Below, one piece after another: positions 14,655 through 17,693 of a stretch of 17,693 bases of DNA (its first letter is position 1; the number at the start of each line of letters is the position of its first letter). Where the stretch lies: contig URXY01000042.1 in assembly GCA_900552015.1 (NCBI GenBank), forward strand, positions 1 to 17,693. The letters run 5' to 3'. Both the position numbers and the translations under genes were made by a program. The notes beneath the pieces are model-generated. The model did not search any database. It was given only the letters and a program-made list of their open reading frames with translations, and was not told the DNA's origin. This DNA comes from an uncultured Eubacteriales bacterium. Lineage in GTDB: Bacteria; Bacillota; Clostridia; Oscillospirales; Oscillospiraceae.

Positions 14655-14672
14655 AAAGGAAGGTCAGGACCA

Positions 14673-16082
14673 ATGGAACAAAAGTCAAATGCGTTTCTGG
14701 AAACAGAGAGCGTCGGCGCGCTGATGCGGCGCTATGCCGTCCCGTGCATCATCTCACTGCTCGTCGGAGCGCTCTACAACATCGTCGACCAGATATTCAT
14801 CGCGAACGCGAGCTATCTCGGCTCCTATGGCAACGCGGCAAACACCGTCGTCTTTCCGCTCACGGTCGTGGCGCTCGCCATCGCCGTGATGATCGGCGAC
14901 GGCTGCTGCGCGTTCGTCAGCATCTCGCTCGGCAGGGGGGGAGCGGGGGAGGCGAGAAAAAGCGTCGGCAGCGCGGTCGTGCTGTCGATTGCGAGCAGTC
15001 TTGTGCTCACGGCGCTGTACCTCATCTTCGCCGACGCCATCATTTCGATGTTCGGCGGCACAGTGAACGAGGAGACGTTCCATTACGCGCAGGAGTATTT
15101 CTTCTATATCTCGCTTGGTATCCCGTTTTATATGTTCGGTCAGGCGATGAACCCCGTCATCCGCGCCGACGGCGACCCGCGGTTCGCCATGATCTCCACG
15201 CTCGCGGGCGCAGTGCTCAACATCATTTTAGACCCCATCTTCATCTTTGGATGTAAGTGGGGCATGATGGGCGCGGCGGTCGCGACCGTTCTGGGCCAGA
15301 TCGTCACGGCGGCGCTCGCGGTGTGGTATCTCTGCCGCATGAAGACCGTCAAGCCGGAAAAGGGAGACTTCCGCCTGCACGCAAGCCTCTGTACCCGGAT
15401 GCTGACGCTCGGCATCACGAGTTTTCTCTCGCAGATCAGCCTCGTCGCGGCGATGGCGGCGATCAACAATATGCTGCGCAAGTACGGCGCGCTGGATGAG
15501 ATATTCTCGCAGGAGCAGTACGCGCAGATCCCGATGGCCGTCGTCGGCATCGTGATGAAGTTTTTCCAGATCGTCATTTCCATCGTTGTCGGCATGGCGG
15601 CGGGCTGCATTCCCGTCGTGGGCTACAACATGGGAGCGGGGAAGAAGACGCGCGTGCGCGAGCTCTTTACAAAGCTCCTGCTCTGCGAGGCGATCGTCGG
15701 CGCCGTTGCGCTCGTTCTGGCCGAGGGCTTCCCGCGTCAGCTCATCGCCATCTTCGGCGCGGCGAACGAGAGCAGCTACTACACAGACTTTGCGATCAAG
15801 GCGTTCCGCACGTATCTTTGCATGATGGTGCTCGCCTGCGTGAATAAGGCGTGCTTCATCTTTTTGCAGGCCGTGGGCAAGGCGTTTTCGTCCACGATGC
15901 TCTCGATGATCCGCGAGGTCGTATTCGGCGTGGGCTTTGCACTGCTGCTGCCGCGCTTTTTCGGCCTCGACGGCGTGTTGTATTCCATGCCGGTGTCGGA
16001 TGTGTTGACATTCGCCATCGCGGCGGTTATGATTGTAAAAACGTACCGGGAACTTGATCCGAAAGGAGCAACTGTATTATGA
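14673..16082 (+). CDS. MATE family efflux transporter (MepA-like)
   Basis: The 469-residue protein has about twelve membrane helices and the usual MATE length. Features typical of the family are the N-terminal P-C-I-I-S-L-L-V-G-A-L-Y-N-I-V-D-Q segment (24-40), M-N-P-V-I-R-A-D-G-D-P-R near 156-167, and V-G-Y-N-M-G-A-G-K near 316-324, repeated in style in the two halves. MATE pumps export cationic drugs or metabolites in exchange for Na+ or H+. AAGGAAGG lies about ten bases before ATG. Expression is probably controlled by the leader-peptide attenuator just upstream. The stop codon overlaps the start of the cytidylate-kinase-like gene (ATGA). The substrate is unknown; a ribosome-targeting drug or related compound is suggested only by the leader. 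Confidence 0.93.
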   Translation: MEQKSNAFLETESVGALMRRYAVPCIISLLVGALYNIVDQIFIANASYLGSYGNAANTVVFPLTVVALAIAVMIGDGCCAFVSISLGRGGAGEARKSVGSAVVLSIASSLVLTALYLIFADAIISMFGGTVNEETFHYAQEYFFYISLGIPFYMFGQAMNPVIRADGDPRFAMISTLAGAVLNIILDPIFIFGCKWGMMGAAVATVLGQIVTAALAVWYLCRMKTVKPEKGDFRLHASLCTRMLTLGITSFLSQISLVAAMAAINNMLRKYGALDEIFSQEQYAQIPMAVVGIVMKFFQIVISIVVGMAAGCIPVVGYNMGAGKKTRVRELFTKLLLCEAIVGAVALVLAEGFPRQLIAIFGAANESSYYTDFAIKAFRTYLCMMVLACVNKACFIFLQAVGKAFSSTMLSMIREVVFGVGFALLLPRFFGLDGVLYSMPVSDVLTFAIAAVMIVKTYRELDPKGATVL

Positions 16083-16654
16083 ATCATATCATCACCATCA
16101 GCCGTGAATTCGGCAGCGGCGGCCGCACGGTCGGCAAAAAAGTGGCCGAGAAGCTCGGCATCCCCTGCTACGACTCCGAGCTCATCCAGAAGATCGCCGA
16201 GGAGAGCGGCTTTGCGGAAAATTACGTCAAGGAGGCGGGCGAGTACACGCCCGGCGGCTTCCTGGCCTCGGCGCTTTCGAACCGTGCGTTCGGCCCGACG
16301 AACGAGGATATCCTCTGGGAAATTCAGTGCCGCGTCATCAGCGAGCTTGCCGAAAAGGGCCCCTGCGTCATCGTCGGCCGCTGCGCGGACTACATTTTAC
16401 AGGACAAGGCCAAGTGCCTCAAGGTCTTCATCCACGCGGATATGGCGTTCCGCGCCAAGCGCATCGTCGAGGTATACGGCGAGCGCGAGCAGTCGCCAGA
16501 GCAGCGCCTGCGCGACAAGGATAAGCGCCGCGCGGCCTATCACCGCTTCTACACGAACATGAAGTGGGGCTATGCGGAGAACTACCACCTCACGCTCGAC
16601 AGCGGCGTGCTGGGTATCGACAAGTGCGTGGATATCATCGCAGGCCTGTATTGA
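16079..16654 (+). CDS. Cytidylate-kinase-like family protein (paralogue 2)
   Basis: The 191-residue protein matches the paralogue at 6571-7173 along its whole length: I-I-T-I-S-R-E-F-G-S-G-G (residues 4-15), L-G-I-P-C-Y-D-S-E-L-I near 26-36, V-G-R-C-A-D-Y-I-L near 98-106, and D-K-D-K-R-R-A-A-Y-H-R-F-Y near 146-158. As in the paralogue, the P-loop ends in G-S-G-G-R rather than a standard G-K-[ST]. ATG 16079 overlaps the MATE TGA by four bases, and AAAGGAG (16062-16068) lies ten bases before it inside the MATE gene, so the two are translated together. It could be a real nucleotide kinase or a nucleotide-binding regulator of the pump; the sequence does not decide. Confidence 0.9.
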   Translation: MNHIITISREFGSGGRTVGKKVAEKLGIPCYDSELIQKIAEESGFAENYVKEAGEYTPGGFLASALSNRAFGPTNEDILWEIQCRVISELAEKGPCVIVGRCADYILQDKAKCLKVFIHADMAFRAKRIVEVYGEREQSPEQRLRDKDKRRAAYHRFYTNMKWGYAENYHLTLDSGVLGIDKCVDIIAGLY

Positions 16655-16676
16655 GAAAAAGAGGAAAAACGGTAAA

Positions 16677-16711
16677 CCGCGGCGGGGACTGATCTGAGGT
16701 CCCCGCCGCGG
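16677..16711. terminator. Strong hairpin without a plus-strand U-tract
   Basis: CCGCGGCGGGGAC (16677-16689) pairs perfectly with 16699-16711 around a 9-nt loop, 22 bases past the kinase-like stop codon. On the plus strand it is followed by CGTCGTGCGC instead of a T-run. The minus-strand side reads TTTACCGTTTTT. It looks like a terminator whose tail was replaced at a recombination joint. Confidence 0.55.
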
Positions 16712-16712
16712 C

Positions 16713-17154
16713 GTCGTGCGCCCGCTGCTGGAGTATAATGAGAACATCCATCACGGGCTCATTTCGCCTGTTCACGGTGTGCAGGAGCTGCAAACGCTCG
16801 CGGAGACCTATAACAGCATCTACACGGAAAACGAAGACCGGGAGATGCTGATGAAGCATCAGGCGGAGCACGACCCGCTGACGGAGCTCCTGAACCGCAG
16901 ATCGTTCGACAAGATACTGAAGCTGTATGAAGAGGACGAGAGCAGTTTTGCGCTGATCCTGGCGGATGTGGACACATTCAAGAGCATCAACGATACCTGC
17001 GGACACGCCGTGGGCGACCGGATATTAAAGAAGGTGGCTGCGCTCCTGCAAAGCACGTTCCGCTCTGTCGACTATGTGTGCCGGATCGTCGGCGATGAAT
17101 TTGCCATCATTATGGTGGATATGACCCGCGAGCTGTACTATACCATCACGGATA
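16713..17154 (+). pseudogene. GGDEF-domain protein fragment, truncated at both ends
   Basis: The frame contains the pre-GGDEF helix (V-H-G-V-Q-E-L-Q-T-L-A-E-T-Y-N), then H-D-P-L-T-E-L-L-N-R, I-L-A-D-V-D-T-F-K-S-I-N-D and the signature as V-G-D-E-F instead of G-G-D-E-F (about 17084-17101). About half a GGDEF domain is missing after that, and all N-terminal sensor sequence is absent. It opens right after the hairpin at 16677-16711 with no ribosome site; the only early start is a GTG at 16716. Similarity stops near 17150 and the frame runs on to a chance stop at 17201. Full-length relatives make cyclic-di-GMP; this fragment cannot be expected to. Confidence 0.8.
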
Positions 17155-17274
17155 GAGGCCCTTGCCCGCGTCCTGCTCCCGGAGATACAAGCGTTTTTTG
17201 AGAGTGAGGACGGGCAGCGGGAATATGCTGAGTGGAAAGCAAAGCAGCAGGCCGAACAAGAGGACAAGGTATAA
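17155..17274 (+). pseudogene. 3' fragment of an unrecognised small gene
   Basis: In a different frame from the GGDEF fragment, 17155-17274 encodes a well-formed protein end: E-A-L-A-R-V-L-L-P-E-I-Q, then F-F-E-S-E-D-G-Q-R-E-Y-A-E-W-K, a Gln/Lys tail and TAA. Tails of this style occur in short proteins of Clostridial mobile elements, but I cannot name the family. It has no start of its own and is joined directly to the GGDEF fragment. Confidence 0.5.
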
Positions 17275-17275
17275 C

Positions 17276-17311
17276 AACGGCGGGAGCATCAGTTTAGATA
17301 CTCCCGCCGTT
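17276..17311. terminator. Hairpin between convergent fragments
   Basis: AACGGCGGGAG (17276-17286) pairs perfectly with CTCCCGCCGTT (17301-17311) around a 14-nt loop. It lies between the TAA at 17272-17274 on the plus strand and the TGA at 17311-17313 of the minus-strand gene. U-tracts are weak on both sides. Confidence 0.55.
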
Positions 17312-17693
17312 CATCGATCTGTATGAACTTCTTTCTTGCCAAACAAGAGGAAAATATATGGGGGTAATATCCACACAATGGCGGCGCTCAGCCATTCGTT
17401 TAAGCCGAACTGAAATGCGATCTGAGAAAACACACTGGCCCATTCCGAAAGTACACTCCAAAGCATGGCGAATGATGTAAATATTCTTTGCGTCAAGTAT
17501 GTAAATATGCCTAACACGATATTCAAAGCGACTAAGGCAGAAGAAGAGAAGAAAATTTCTTTGCGTGTCATTTTTCGGAACAAGAAAAATCCGCCAATGC
17601 AGACAACCGCAAGGAAGAGGCCAGCAGACATGAGCATCCACCGGCACAACATCGTCTCCGTCTGGTCGGAGGGGAAAAACGTCGTCTGCTGAT
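17311..17693 (-). CDS. Multi-helix membrane protein, 5' end outside the window
   Basis: The frame is open from the window edge to TGA 17311-17313. It encodes about three to four membrane helices (M-S-A-G-L-F-L-A-V-V-C-I-G-G-F-F-L-F, then A-L-V-A-L-N-I-V-L-G-I-F-T-Y-L, and W-L-S-A-A-I-V-W-I-L-P-P-Y-I-F-L-L-F near the end) with a short charged tail. An ATG at 17652 would give a complete 113-residue protein, with GGAG four bases before it. The reading frame upstream of it also looks coding and polar, so the protein more likely continues outside. I do not recognise the family. Base composition is more AT-rich than the central genes. Confidence 0.6.
   Translation of the reverse strand, partial: QQTTFFPSDQTETMLCRWMLMSAGLFLAVVCIGGFFLFRKMTRKEIFFSSSALVALNIVLGIFTYLTQRIFTSFAMLWSVLSEWASVFSQIAFQFGLNEWLSAAIVWILPPYIFLLFGKKEVHTDR

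Overview
The window (about 17.7 kb) looks like a chromosomal segment of a GC-rich anaerobic member of the Clostridia, most like the Oscillospiraceae-type gut bacteria. The evidence is strong AGGAGG ribosome sites, a surface protein with SLH repeats, XRE-type regulators, a DegV protein, a MATE pump of the MepA kind, cytidylate-kinase-like proteins and GGDEF-family remnants. No rRNA, tRNA, CRISPR array or intact insertion sequence was seen.

Layout. 1-348 is an AT-rich gene remnant, frameshifted and cut by the window edge. 504-2678 is a secreted C69 dipeptidase with three SLH domains, followed by a good terminator. 2914-3756 is degV. On the minus strand, 3798-4484 is a two-gene unit (membrane-tethered XRE regulator plus small membrane protein), and 4686-5021 is a small membrane/coiled-coil protein. 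5187-6377 (+) is a membrane-anchored metallophosphoesterase transcribed divergently from 4686-5021. 6378-6570 holds an imperfect inverted repeat and a bidirectional terminator.

The centre, 14309 down to 6571 on the minus strand, is one tightly coupled operon: a small XRE regulator, an MMPL/RND-type transporter, a 1468-residue GLUG beta-helix membrane protein with two lipid-carrier-like C-terminal domains, and a cytidylate-kinase-like protein. It has a clear promoter with a palindrome over the -10 region. I infer an envelope or lipid/glycolipid transport machine. No substrate can be read from the sequence.

To the right, a near-consensus plus-strand promoter (14473-14501) drives a leader with two overlapping short reading frames that share the start MRKSG and an R-x-F-C motif. 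The second is embedded in an intrinsic-terminator-like hairpin directly before a MATE efflux gene (14673-16082). This looks like ribosome-monitored attenuation. A second cytidylate-kinase-like gene overlaps the MATE stop codon, so the window holds two separate transporter-plus-kinase-like units.

The right end is scarred. A hairpin that looks like a terminator without its U-tract is joined to a GGDEF gene fragment lacking both ends, then to the tail of an unrelated small gene, then to a membrane protein running off the window on the minus strand.
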